Shown here: positions 8,335-15,998 of the stretch, one piece after another | How the letters are laid out: every line of letters begins with the position of its first letter | Position numbering within the stretch: position 1 is the first letter of the stretch | NCBI RefSeq assembly: GCF_041435115.1 | Contig: NZ_CP108046.1 | Coordinates: 6,882,001 to 6,946,000 of the forward strand | Length of the DNA: 64,000 nucleotides | Source of the DNA: Streptomyces sp. NBC_00289 | GTDB taxonomy: Bacteria > Actinomycetota > Actinomycetes > Streptomycetales > Streptomycetaceae | Reading direction: 5' to 3' | Notes under the pieces: generated by a model | What the model was told of the DNA's origin: nothing | The model's database searches: none | Seen by the model: the letters and a program-made list of their open reading frames with translations, nothing else | Made by a program: the position numbers and the translations under genes

Positions 8335-10681
8335 CCACCGTCTCCAGCCGTACCGCGCACACCTTGAACTCCGGCATGCGCGAGGTCGGGTCGAGCGCCG
8401 GGTTGGTCAGGGTGTTGGCCCGGCCCTCGCCCGCCCAGTGGAAGGGCATGAAGACGGTGTCGGGGCGGATGGTGCTGGTGATCCGTGCCGGCGCCACGGC
8501 ACGGCCCCGCCGGGACACGACCGCGACCGGGTCGCCCTCGGCCGCCCCCAGCCGCTCCGCCAGCCGTGGATGCAGCTCCACGAACGGGCCGGGCGCGGCG
8601 GCGTTCAGCTCGTCGACGCGCCGGGTCTGCGCGCCGGACTGGTACTGCGCCACGACCCGCCCGGTCGTCAGCAGCACCGGGTACTCGGCGTCCGGCTCCT
8701 CGGCGGCCGCCCGATGCGACACGGCCACGAACCGGGCCCGCCCGTCCTCGGTGGCGAACCGGTCGAGGAAGAGGCGGGGGGTGCCGGGGTGGACGTCGGG
8801 GTGGATGCGTCGGGTGCCGTCACCGGCCACCGGAGACTCTCCCGCGCCGCCTTCGCGTACCCGAGGTTCTTCGGCGCCGTCGCCTCGCACCGGGGCCGGG
8901 TGGTCCCCGGCGCCGTCGCCACTCGCCGGGAGGTCCCCCCGTACCGCAAGGTCCCGTTGTGCCGGGCGGTCCCCTCGTACGCGAAGGTCTCCTCGTGCCG
9001 GGAGGCTCTCCGGCCCCCCGTCATCCTCCGCCGCGGCGATCGCCGCCGAGGCGGTGGCGGTGCCGTCCTCGGTCGTCGGCGCCGGGCACGGCCAGAACAC
9101 CCCGTTCTCCTCCACGAGCCTCCGGTAGGTGATCCCGGAGTAGTCCGCGGGGCCACCCGCGCTCGCCCGGCGCAGTTCCTCGAAGACCTCTTCGGGGTCG
9201 GTCGGGAAGCCCTTCTCCACGCCGAGGCGGTCGGCCAGTTCGTGCAGGACCTCCAGATCGCTGCGGACGCCGTCCGGGGGCGTTATCGCACGTTGCCGCA
9301 GCAGCACCCGACCCTCCAGGTTCGTCGTCGTGCCCGTCTCCTCGGCCCACTGGGTGACCGGAAGCACCACGTCCGCCAGCGCCGCCGTCTCCGACAGCAC
9401 CACGTCCGCGACGGCCAGGAAGTCCAGCGACCGCAGTCGTTCCTCGATGTGCGCGGCACGAGGCGCCGACACGACCGGGTTCGAGCCCATCAGCAGCAGC
9501 GAGTGGATGTCCGTGCCCATCGCGTCGAGCAGCTCGTACGCGCTGCGTCCCGGTCCCGGCAGCGAGTCCGGGTCCACACCCCACACCTCGGCCACGTGCC
9601 GGCGCGCCGCCGGATCGGTCAGCTTGCGGTACCCGGGCAACTGGTCGGCCTTCTGGCCGTGTTCGCGCCCGCCCTGCCCGTTGCCCTGCCCGGTCAGACA
9701 GCCGTACCCGGACCGTGGGCGCCCCGCCCGGCCGGTCGCCAGGCACAGGTTGATCCACGCGCCCACCGTGTCGGTGCCCTTGGACTGCTGCTCGGGCCCA
9801 CGGGCGGTGAGCACCATCGCGGCCTCCGGCTCACAGAACAGCCGTACGGTCTCGCGCAGTTGTGGAACGGACACCCCCGTGATCCGTTCCACGTACTCCG
9901 GCCAGTGGGCCATCGCCGCCGCCCGGGCGTCCTCCCAGCCCACGGTCCGCTCCCGGACGTAGGACTCGTCCACCCGTCCCTCGGCCACGATCAGGTGCAG
10001 CAGGCCCAGGGCGAGGGCCAGGTCGGTGCCCGGCCGGGGTGCGAGGTGCAGGTCGGCCTGCTCGGCGGTCTTCGTGCGGCGCGGGTCGATGACGATCAAC
10101 GTGCCGCCGTTCTCCCGCAGTTCGCGCAGATAGCGCAGCGCGGGCGGCATGGTCTCGGCGAGGTTGGAGCCGACGAGGATCACGCAGCCCGTCTTCGGGA
10201 TGTCCTCCAGCGGGAAGGGCAGCCCGCGGTCCAGGCCGAAGGCCTTCGTGCCCGCCGCAGCCGCCGAGGACATGCAGAAGCGTCCGTTGTAGTCGATCTG
10301 CGAGGTGCCGAGAACGACCCGCGCGAACTTGCCGAGCGTGTACGCCTTCTCGTTGGTGAGACCGCCCCCGCCGAAGACCCCGCACGCGTCCGGGCCATGC
10401 TCCGAGCGCGTGCGGGACAACGCCCCGGCGATCCGGTCCAGCGCGTCCTCCCAGGAGGCGGGCACGAGCGTGCCCTCGGAGCGCACCAACGGGGAGGTCA
10501 GCCGCACCCGGGAGGAGAGCACCGCCGGCGCCGTACGGCCCTTGCCGCACAGGGCGCCACGGTTCACCGGGAAATCCGCGCGCTCGCTCACCTCGACGGT
10601 TCCGTCCGGTGCGGGCGTCAGGTTCATCCCGCACTGCAGGGCGCAGTACGGGCAGTGCGTGGGCGTCACGGAGTTCTGCAT
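8327..10681 (-). CDS. nasA: Assimilatory nitrate reductase catalytic subunit (molybdopterin oxidoreductase)
   Basis: A 784-residue cytoplasmic Mo-bis-MGD enzyme reducing nitrate to nitrite. The N-terminal [4Fe-4S] ligands are Cys10, Cys13, Cys17 and Cys45 (CPYCALQC and ALCGKG). The molybdopterin oxidoreductase core follows (ARVVLGTSQIDYNGRFCMSS, then LIVIDPRRTKTAEQADLHL), and the MGD-binding C-terminal domain is present (LLTTGRVVAQYQSGAQTRR). Between the core and the C-terminal domain, roughly residues 530-625, is a low-complexity insert rich in RGDL/RGDG repeats, not normal for the family. There is no C-terminal [2Fe-2S] domain, so electrons must come from a partner such as the FAD protein at 1594-2817. 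A GlnR-like box precedes it. nasA and narB are both used as names. Confidence 0.93.
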   Translation of the reverse strand: MQNSVTPTHCPYCALQCGMNLTPAPDGTVEVSERADFPVNRGALCGKGRTAPAVLSSRVRLTSPLVRSEGTLVPASWEDALDRIAGALSRTRSEHGPDACGVFGGGGLTNEKAYTLGKFARVVLGTSQIDYNGRFCMSSAAAAGTKAFGLDRGLPFPLEDIPKTGCVILVGSNLAETMPPALRYLRELRENGGTLIVIDPRRTKTAEQADLHLAPRPGTDLALALGLLHLIVAEGRVDESYVRERTVGWEDARAAAMAHWPEYVERITGVSVPQLRETVRLFCEPEAAMVLTARGPEQQSKGTDTVGAWINLCLATGRAGRPRSGYGCLTGQGNGQGGREHGQKADQLPGYRKLTDPAARRHVAEVWGVDPDSLPGPGRSAYELLDAMGTDIHSLLLMGSNPVVSAPRAAHIEERLRSLDFLAVADVVLSETAALADVVLPVTQWAEETGTTTNLEGRVLLRQRAITPPDGVRSDLEVLHELADRLGVEKGFPTDPEEVFEELRRASAGGPADYSGITYRRLVEENGVFWPCPAPTTEDGTATASAAIAAAEDDGGPESLPARGDLRVRGDRPAQRDLAVRGDLPASGDGAGDHPAPVRGDGAEEPRVREGGAGESPVAGDGTRRIHPDVHPGTPRLFLDRFATEDGRARFVAVSHRAAAEEPDAEYPVLLTTGRVVAQYQSGAQTRRVDELNAAAPGPFVELHPRLAERLGAAEGDPVAVVSRRGRAVAPARITSTIRPDTVFMPFHWAGEGRANTLTNPALDPTSRMPEFKVCAVRLETVAS

Positions 10682-10704
10682 GCCCTTCAGCGTGCGTCGG
10701 CCGT

Positions 10705-10742
10705 GTTACGCCCGGGACGGCGCCCTGTTACGCGGCGTGGAC
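10705..10742. promoter_or_regulatory. Candidate GlnR box upstream of the nitrate reductase gene
   Basis: GTTAC (10705), GACGG (10716), GTTAC (10727) and TGGAC (10738) are each six bases apart, the a-b-a-b spacing of GlnR boxes. The a-sites are perfect and the b-sites degenerate. The site lies 24 bases before the ATG at 10681 and mirrors the one at 2840-2877. Confidence 0.6.
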
Positions 10743-10785
10743 GCGGACCTCCCCGCCGCCGGCCGGCCGGCGTGAGGCCGACGGC

Positions 10786-11472
10786 TCACCGGCCGGCGGC
10801 CAGCGCCCGCGCCACTCCCGGCTCCTTCGGGCCGAGGAACCGGGGGTCGGGCTCGAACACCACGTCCAGCGCCGCCTTGCCTGCCGCGAGGAGCTCCCGG
10901 GCGCCCCCGTAGTACCAGGTCACGTCGTGTTTGGCGGCGACACCGACGCCGTACGACTCGACGCCCGCCGCGCGGCACAGCGCGACCGCCCGCCGGATGT
11001 GGAAGCCCTGGCTGATCAGGACGGCCCGGTCGACGCCGAAGATCTTCTTGGCCCGGACGCAGGAGTCCCAGGTGTCGAAGCCCGCGTAGTCGCTGACGAT
11101 CCGCCGGTCGGGCACCCCGTGCCGGGTCAGGTAGGCGCGCATCGCGTCCGGTTCGTCGTAGTCCTCACGGCTGTTGTCGCCGGTGACGAGGACCACCCTC
11201 ACCCGGCCCTCGCGGTACAGCGTGGCCGCCGCGTCGAGCCGGTGCGCGAGGTACGGCGAGGGCTCGCCGTCCCACAGGCCCGCGCCGAAGACGACGGCGA
11301 CCTCGGCGTGGGGCGCGTCCGCCGTCGTCCGCAGCCGGTCGGCCGTCACGACCCACATCCAGGTGCTCGGGAGCAGTGCCAGCACACAGCCGGCCATCAC
11401 GGCCTGCACGAGCCGCCGACGTCCGGTCCGGGTGCGCGGCAGGCGGGGTCTGCGGAGTCTCAGGTGACGCAT
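10786..11472 (-). CDS. SanA/YdcF-like (DUF218) membrane-anchored protein
   Basis: A 228-residue protein with one N-terminal membrane segment (about residues 22-44) followed by a DUF218 domain. Family hallmarks are VAVVFGAGLWDGEPSPYL, VVLVTGDNSREDYDE and the AVLISQGFHIRRA segment. SanA-type proteins act at the cell envelope and affect barrier function; the biochemical activity is unproven. The basic N-terminus makes the DUF218 domain probably extracytoplasmic. It is divergent from the sirohydrochlorin chelatase gene across an inverted repeat at 11554-11575. Confidence 0.85.
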   Translation of the reverse strand: MRHLRLRRPRLPRTRTGRRRLVQAVMAGCVLALLPSTWMWVVTADRLRTTADAPHAEVAVVFGAGLWDGEPSPYLAHRLDAAATLYREGRVRVVLVTGDNSREDYDEPDAMRAYLTRHGVPDRRIVSDYAGFDTWDSCVRAKKIFGVDRAVLISQGFHIRRAVALCRAAGVESYGVGVAAKHDVTWYYGGARELLAAGKAALDVVFEPDPRFLGPKEPGVARALAAGR

Positions 11473-11553
11473 CGGACGGTCCCTCCCCGGTCGGCTCTCG
11501 ACAGTGAGGGACGTACTGTCAGCCCCTCCGGTTCGGTGCCCGCCACGTGACCA

Positions 11554-11575
11554 GTTTCACTAGAACGAGTGAAAC
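11554..11575. promoter_or_regulatory. Inverted repeat with 8-bp arms and 6-bp spacer
   Basis: GTTTCACT (11554-11561) and AGTGAAAC (11568-11575) are exact complements around agaacg. The repeat is placed centrally between divergent genes (sanA-like start 11472, chelatase start 11696). It is typical of a dimeric repressor site, such as TetR, GntR or MarR type. No regulator gene is adjacent. Confidence 0.55.
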
Positions 11576-11695
11576 CGCAGGTCAACAGAGCTCCGGCTGA
11601 CCTCACACACCCCCCGCACCCGTCCGTGAACCCCCGGAAAACACCCGTCATTCCCGTGCAACGGGGCGGCAACCTCCACCCGCCACCATCGGTGC

Positions 11696-12604
11696 ATGAC
11701 GGCGTCGAACCCTGCTCGCGACGAGTCCACGACCGGCCCCGGCGTTCAGCCCCAGGGGGCTCACCTCGACAGTACGGCGCACCTCTTGAACCGGATCAGC
11801 AGCCAGCTCGCCAGCCAGCTCAGCCTTGTCTCACTCAACGGCCGACGGCGCCCCGAACCGCCCGCGCTGGTCGTCGTGGCGCACGGCAGCCGTGACCCGC
11901 GCGCGCTGAGCACGGTCCGTACGCTCCTCGACCGCGTCCGCGAACTGCGTCCCGGGCTGCCCGTGCACCTCGGACACATCGAGCTCAACGAGCCGCTGCT
12001 GCCCGACACCCTCACCGCCCTCGGGCACACGGGCACCGAGGAGGCCATCCTGGTCCCCCTCCTCCTCAGCCGCGGCTACCACGTCAAACGGGACATCCCC
12101 GAGATGGCCGCCGCCGCCCCGCTGCGCACCCGCGTGGCCGCGCCGCTCGGCCCGCACCCGCTGCTCGCCGAAGCCCTGTACGCCCGCCTCGTCGAGGCCG
12201 GCTGGCGGACCCGGACCGACGACGCCACCCGTCGCGAGAGCGCGGTCGTGCTCGCCGCCGCGGGCTCCCGCGACCCCGACTCCGCCGTCGACACCGGCCG
12301 TACGGCGCGACTCCTCGCCGAACGCCTCGGCGTCCCCGTGGTCCCGGCCTACGCCACCACCGCCGGCCCGACCGTCCCCGCCGCCCTGCGCGCCCTCGCC
12401 GCCGACGGCCGCCACCGTGTCGCCGTCGCGTCCTGCTTCACGGCCCCCGGCCGCTTCGCCACGGAATGCGCCCAGGTCGCCCCCTGGATCGCCGCAGCCC
12501 CCCTGGGCACCCACCCGGCCATGGCCCACCTGCTCCTCCACCGCTACGACCAAACCCTGACCACCCCAGCCACCACTCCCCACCCAGCCCTGGCCACGGC
12601 CTAA
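11696..12604 (+). CDS. Sirohydrochlorin chelatase (CbiX family)
   Basis: A 302-residue cytoplasmic class II chelatase of the CbiX/SirB family. Two tandem CbiX-like halves are visible: the first starts at LVVVAHGSRDPRA (about residue 58) with the metal-binding HVKRDIPEM histidine around residue 143, and the second at VVLAAAGSRDPDSAV. It inserts Fe2+ (or Co2+) into sirohydrochlorin. Next to nitrate and nitrite reductase genes, iron insertion for the sirohaem of NirB is the likely role. The first ~55 residues are low-complexity and not part of the domain, so the true start could be slightly downstream, although ATG 11696 is the best start seen. The second half lacks the histidine seen in the first. 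Confidence 0.88.
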   Translation: MTASNPARDESTTGPGVQPQGAHLDSTAHLLNRISSQLASQLSLVSLNGRRRPEPPALVVVAHGSRDPRALSTVRTLLDRVRELRPGLPVHLGHIELNEPLLPDTLTALGHTGTEEAILVPLLLSRGYHVKRDIPEMAAAAPLRTRVAAPLGPHPLLAEALYARLVEAGWRTRTDDATRRESAVVLAAAGSRDPDSAVDTGRTARLLAERLGVPVVPAYATTAGPTVPAALRALAADGRHRVAVASCFTAPGRFATECAQVAPWIAAAPLGTHPAMAHLLLHRYDQTLTTPATTPHPALATA

Positions 12605-12644
12605 CCCCCAGCGCCAAACGCGACGGCCCACCGCCCACCCCTCC

Positions 12645-13115
12645 AGGGGCGTGGGGAACTGCGCAAAACCCCAACACACCCGCACCCGCCAATCGGCACC
12701 CGGCCCCACAGCGCCCCCACTCACCAGACGCCGCCCACCATCCCAACCCCCAGGGGCGCGGGGAACTGCGCAAACCCCCCACGCACCCGCACCCGCCACC
12801 CCACCGAACCCCGCAGACCGCGCAGCGCCCCGCCCTCCGCCGACGGCACCACCCCCTCCAGGGGCGCGGGGAACTGCGCAAAACCCCCCACGCACCCGCA
12901 CCCGTCACCCCACCGAACCCCGCAGACCGCGCAGCGCCCCGCCCTCCGCCGACGGCACCACCCCCTCCAGGGGCGCGGGGAACTGCGCAAAACCCCCCAC
13001 GCACCCGCACCCGTCACCCCACCGAACCCCCCAGACCGCGCAGCGCCCCGCCCTCCGCTGCGCCCGCCGCCGACGGCACCACCCCCTCCAGGGGCGCGGG
13101 GAACTGCGCAAACCC
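12645..13115. repeat. Five-copy array of a ~108-bp Streptomyces intergenic repeat
   Basis: The core aggggcgcggggaactgcgc occurs at 12645 (one change), 12752, 12860, 12969 and 13090. Between cores lies a C-rich segment that is nearly identical in copies 3 to 5. Spacings are 107, 108, 109 and 121; the last holds a 12-base insertion. This core is a widespread intergenic element of streptomycetes. It fills the ~590-base gap between the chelatase and dGTPase genes, and frames across it are repeat artefacts. Confidence 0.93.
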
Positions 13116-13186
13116 CCACCCACCCGCACCCCGACAGACGCGCCCCCACCCACCCGCCGCCACCCCCATTTGTCACCGCCGACGCC

Positions 13187-13192
13187 TACTGT
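13187..13192 (+). promoter_or_regulatory. -10 hexamer of a leaderless promoter for dgt
   Basis: TACTGT ends six bases before ATG 13199 and no ribosome site is present, supporting this start and a leaderless message. Confidence 0.55.
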
Positions 13193-13198
13193 CGAGAC

Positions 13199-14524
13199 AT
13201 GGCAGGCACCGCACCCCCCGCACCCCCGGCGCACGAGCACCACCTCCCACCCCCCGGCTACGACCCGACGTCAGTCGACCGCTGGGCCGCGGAGCCCGAC
13301 AAACGCCCCGGCCGCACCGCCTTCCAGCGCGACCGCGCCCGGATCCTGCACTCGTCCGCGCTCAGAAGACTCGCCGGCAAGACCCAGGTCGTGACCCCCG
13401 GCACCCGGAGCCAGGTCTGGGACGCCAGCCCCCGCACCCGGCTCACCCACTCCCTGGAGTGCGCCCAGGTCGGCCGTGAGCTGGGTGCCGCCCTCGGCTG
13501 CGACCCCGACCTCGTCGAGGCGGCCTGTCTCTCCCACGACCTCGGCCACCCGCCCTTCGGCCACAACGGCGAGCAGGCGCTGAACGAGTTCGCGGAGGAC
13601 TGCGGCGGCTTCGAGGGCAACGCCCAGTCCCTGCGCCTGCTGACCAGGATCGAGCCGAAGCGTTTCGTGCGGTCCGAGGAGACGGGCGACCTCGTCAGTG
13701 TCGGCCTCAACCTCACCCGGGCCACCCTGGACGCCGCCACCAAGTACCCCTGGCCCCGCGGCGCCCACCCCACCGAGCCCAGGTCCCCGAAGTTCGGCGT
13801 GTACGAGGACGACCGGCCGGTCTTCGACTGGCTTCGCAAGGAGGCCCCCGGCGGCCGCACCACCTTCGAGGCGCAGGTCATGGACTGGTCCGACGACGTG
13901 GCCTACTCGGTGCACGACGTCGAGGACGGCCTGCACGCCGGTCACATCGACCCCAACTGCCTGCACGCGGAGCCGGAACGCCAACAGGTCTTCGCCGTCG
14001 CCGTCGGCCGGTACGTGCCCGTGGACACGGACCCCGCCGAGCTCGCCGAGGCCCTCGACCGCCTTCAGGACCAGGAGTGGTGGCCGCACGGATACGACGG
14101 GACGGCTGTCGCCCAGGCCCGCCTCAAGGACGCCACCAGCCAGCTCATCGGCCGGTTCTGCCTGGCCGCCGAGGGCGCCACCCGCGCCGCGTACGGCAGC
14201 GGCCGGCTCACGCGCTACGCCGCCGAACTCGTCGTACCGCGGGCGGCCCGACTGGAGTGCGCGGTCCTCAAGGCCGTCGCCGACCGGTACGTCATGCAAC
14301 GCGCCGAGCAGGAGCGGCTCCGCGCCGACCAGCGGATCGTGGTCGCCGAGCTCGCCGAGGCGCTGACCGCCCGCGCGCCGGACGGCCTGGACCCCCAGTT
14401 CCGCGCCCTGTTCGACGCGGCCTTCGACGACCGGGCCCGCAAGCGCGTGATCGTCGACCAGATCGCCTCGCTCACCGACGCCTCGGCCCGCTCGCTCCAC
14501 GCCCACCTGACCGGGCGCCCATGA
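13199..14524 (+). CDS. dgt: Deoxyguanosinetriphosphate triphosphohydrolase (dGTPase-like)
   Basis: A 441-residue cytoplasmic HD-domain enzyme that splits dNTPs (classically dGTP) to nucleoside and tripolyphosphate. The metal site is visible: His84 in RLTHSLE, His113-Asp114 in [15 protein letters not shown], and the later Asp in [17 protein letters not shown]. Length and motif order match the dGTPase-like family next to dnaG in streptomycetes. The N-terminal 25 residues are proline-rich and variable. It lies upstream of the flavoprotein and dnaG on the same strand with a 170-base gap. Confidence 0.94.
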   Translation: MAGTAPPAPPAHEHHLPPPGYDPTSVDRWAAEPDKRPGRTAFQRDRARILHSSALRRLAGKTQVVTPGTRSQVWDASPRTRLTHSLECAQVGRELGAALGCDPDLVEAACLSHDLGHPPFGHNGEQALNEFAEDCGGFEGNAQSLRLLTRIEPKRFVRSEETGDLVSVGLNLTRATLDAATKYPWPRGAHPTEPRSPKFGVYEDDRPVFDWLRKEAPGGRTTFEAQVMDWSDDVAYSVHDVEDGLHAGHIDPNCLHAEPERQQVFAVAVGRYVPVDTDPAELAEALDRLQDQEWWPHGYDGTAVAQARLKDATSQLIGRFCLAAEGATRAAYGSGRLTRYAAELVVPRAARLECAVLKAVADRYVMQRAEQERLRADQRIVVAELAEALTARAPDGLDPQFRALFDAAFDDRARKRVIVDQIASLTDASARSLHAHLTGRP

Positions 14525-14694
14525 CATCCCCCCGTACGGGGCACCCGTGTCACTCAGGCCACTCCGGGCACTCAGGTGGCCCCAATCGGGTCCGAATGTG
14601 ACACTCCGTGGCCTGATCGGGCCACTCCCTCTTCCCGCATCACGCTGCGTGCGGGACGCTCGCTTGTGGCGGCACCCTTACGAGGAGGCATCAA

Positions 14695-15960
14695 GTGGTC
14701 GACGCGGATCAGACATTCGTCATCATCGGAGGCGGCCTGGCCGGCGCGAAAGCGGCCGAGACGCTCCGAGCGGAGGGCTTCACCGGACGCGTGATACTGA
14801 TCTGCGACGAACGCGACCACCCGTACGAGCGGCCGCCCTTGTCCAAGGGCTATCTGCTGGGCAAGGAGGAACGCGACAGCGTCTTCGTGCACGAGCCCGC
14901 CTGGTACGCGCGCAACGACATCGAGCTGCACCTCGGCCAGACCGTCGACGCCGTCGACCGCGCCGCGAAGACGGTCCGCTTCGGCGAGGACGGCACGGTC
15001 GTCCACTACGACAAACTGCTGATCGCGACCGGCGCGGAGCCCCGCCGCCTGGACATCCCGGGCACGGACCTGGCGGGCGTCCACCATCTGCGCCGCCTCG
15101 CCCACGCCGAGCGGCTCAAGGGCGTCCTGGCCACCCTCGGCCGCGACAACGGCCACATCGTGATCGCGGGCGCCGGCTGGATCGGCCTGGAGGTGGCGGC
15201 GGCCGCCCGCGAGTACGGCGCCGAGGTCACCGTCGTCGAGCCCGAGCCGACCCCGCTGCACGGCGTCCTCGGCCCCGAGCTCGGCAACCTCTTCGCCGAG
15301 CTGCACCGCGAGCACGGCGTCCGCTTCCACTTCGGCGCGAGGCTGACGGAGATCGTCGGACAGGACGGCATGGTCCTGGCCGCCCGCACCGACGACGGCG
15401 AGGAGCACCCCGCGCACGACGTCCTCGCGGCGGTCGGCGCGGCCCCGCGCACGGCCCTCGCGGAGGCGGCCGGCCTGACGCTGGCCGAGCGGACGCACGG
15501 CGGCGGCATCGCGGTCGACGAGCGGCTGCGCACCTCCGACCCCGACATCTACGCGGCCGGTGACGTGGCCTCCTTCCACCACGCCCTCTTCGGCACCCGG
15601 CTGCGTGTCGAGCACTGGGCCAACGCCCTCAACGGCGGCCCGGCGGCGGCCCGCTCGATGCTCGGCCGCGACCTCACCTACGACCGCGTGCCCTACTTCT
15701 TCTCCGACCAGTACGACGTGGGGATGGAGTACTCCGGCTGGGCGCCCCCGGGGTCGTACGACGAAGTGGTGATCCGGGGAGACGCGGGGAAACGGGAGTT
15801 CATCGCGTTCTGGGTGAAGCACGGCCGGGTGCTGGCCGGGATGAACGTGAACGTGTGGGACGTCACAGAGCCCATCCAGCAGCTGATCCGGTCCGGGGCC
15901 CCACTGGACACGGACGCACTGGCGGACCCGCACGTTCCGCTGGGCGACCTGACGTCCTGA
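14695..15960 (+). CDS. FAD-dependent reductase (ferredoxin/rubredoxin reductase type)
   Basis: A 421-residue cytoplasmic flavoprotein. It has the FAD motif FVIIGGGLAGAKAAETL at the N-terminus, an NAD motif IVIAGAGWIGLEVAAAAREYG near residue 157, the second FAD contact IYAAGDVASF near residue 284, and a C-terminal Reductase_C domain from about residue 320. It transfers electrons from NAD(P)H to a small ferredoxin, for example in P450 or Rieske systems, but no ferredoxin is nearby. GTG 14695 follows GAGGAGG with good spacing. dnaG starts 39 bases later. Confidence 0.9.
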   Translation: MVDADQTFVIIGGGLAGAKAAETLRAEGFTGRVILICDERDHPYERPPLSKGYLLGKEERDSVFVHEPAWYARNDIELHLGQTVDAVDRAAKTVRFGEDGTVVHYDKLLIATGAEPRRLDIPGTDLAGVHHLRRLAHAERLKGVLATLGRDNGHIVIAGAGWIGLEVAAAAREYGAEVTVVEPEPTPLHGVLGPELGNLFAELHREHGVRFHFGARLTEIVGQDGMVLAARTDDGEEHPAHDVLAAVGAAPRTALAEAAGLTLAERTHGGGIAVDERLRTSDPDIYAAGDVASFHHALFGTRLRVEHWANALNGGPAAARSMLGRDLTYDRVPYFFSDQYDVGMEYSGWAPPGSYDEVVIRGDAGKREFIAFWVKHGRVLAGMNVNVWDVTEPIQQLIRSGAPLDTDALADPHVPLGDLTS

Positions 15961-15986
15961 CCGTCACTGCTGTCAGTCCCGCCCCG

Positions 15987-15992
15987 TAGAAT
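15987..15992 (+). promoter_or_regulatory. -10 hexamer of a leaderless promoter for dnaG
   Basis: TAGAAT ends six bases before the GTG at 15999 and there is no Shine-Dalgarno sequence. This gives dnaG its own leaderless start inside the short gap after the flavoprotein gene. Confidence 0.6.
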
Positions 15993-15998
15993 CACCAC

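Noticed and set aside
8057..10912. A 951-codon plus-strand frame across the 15-bp array and the nitrate reductase gene
   Set aside because: It begins in the tandem repeat and runs antisense to the conserved molybdopterin enzyme, with no recognisable domain.
5566..13115. Possible CRISPR arrays
   Set aside because: The periodic sequences at 5566, 8020 and 12645 are head-to-tail tandem repeats without unique spacers, and no cas genes are present.
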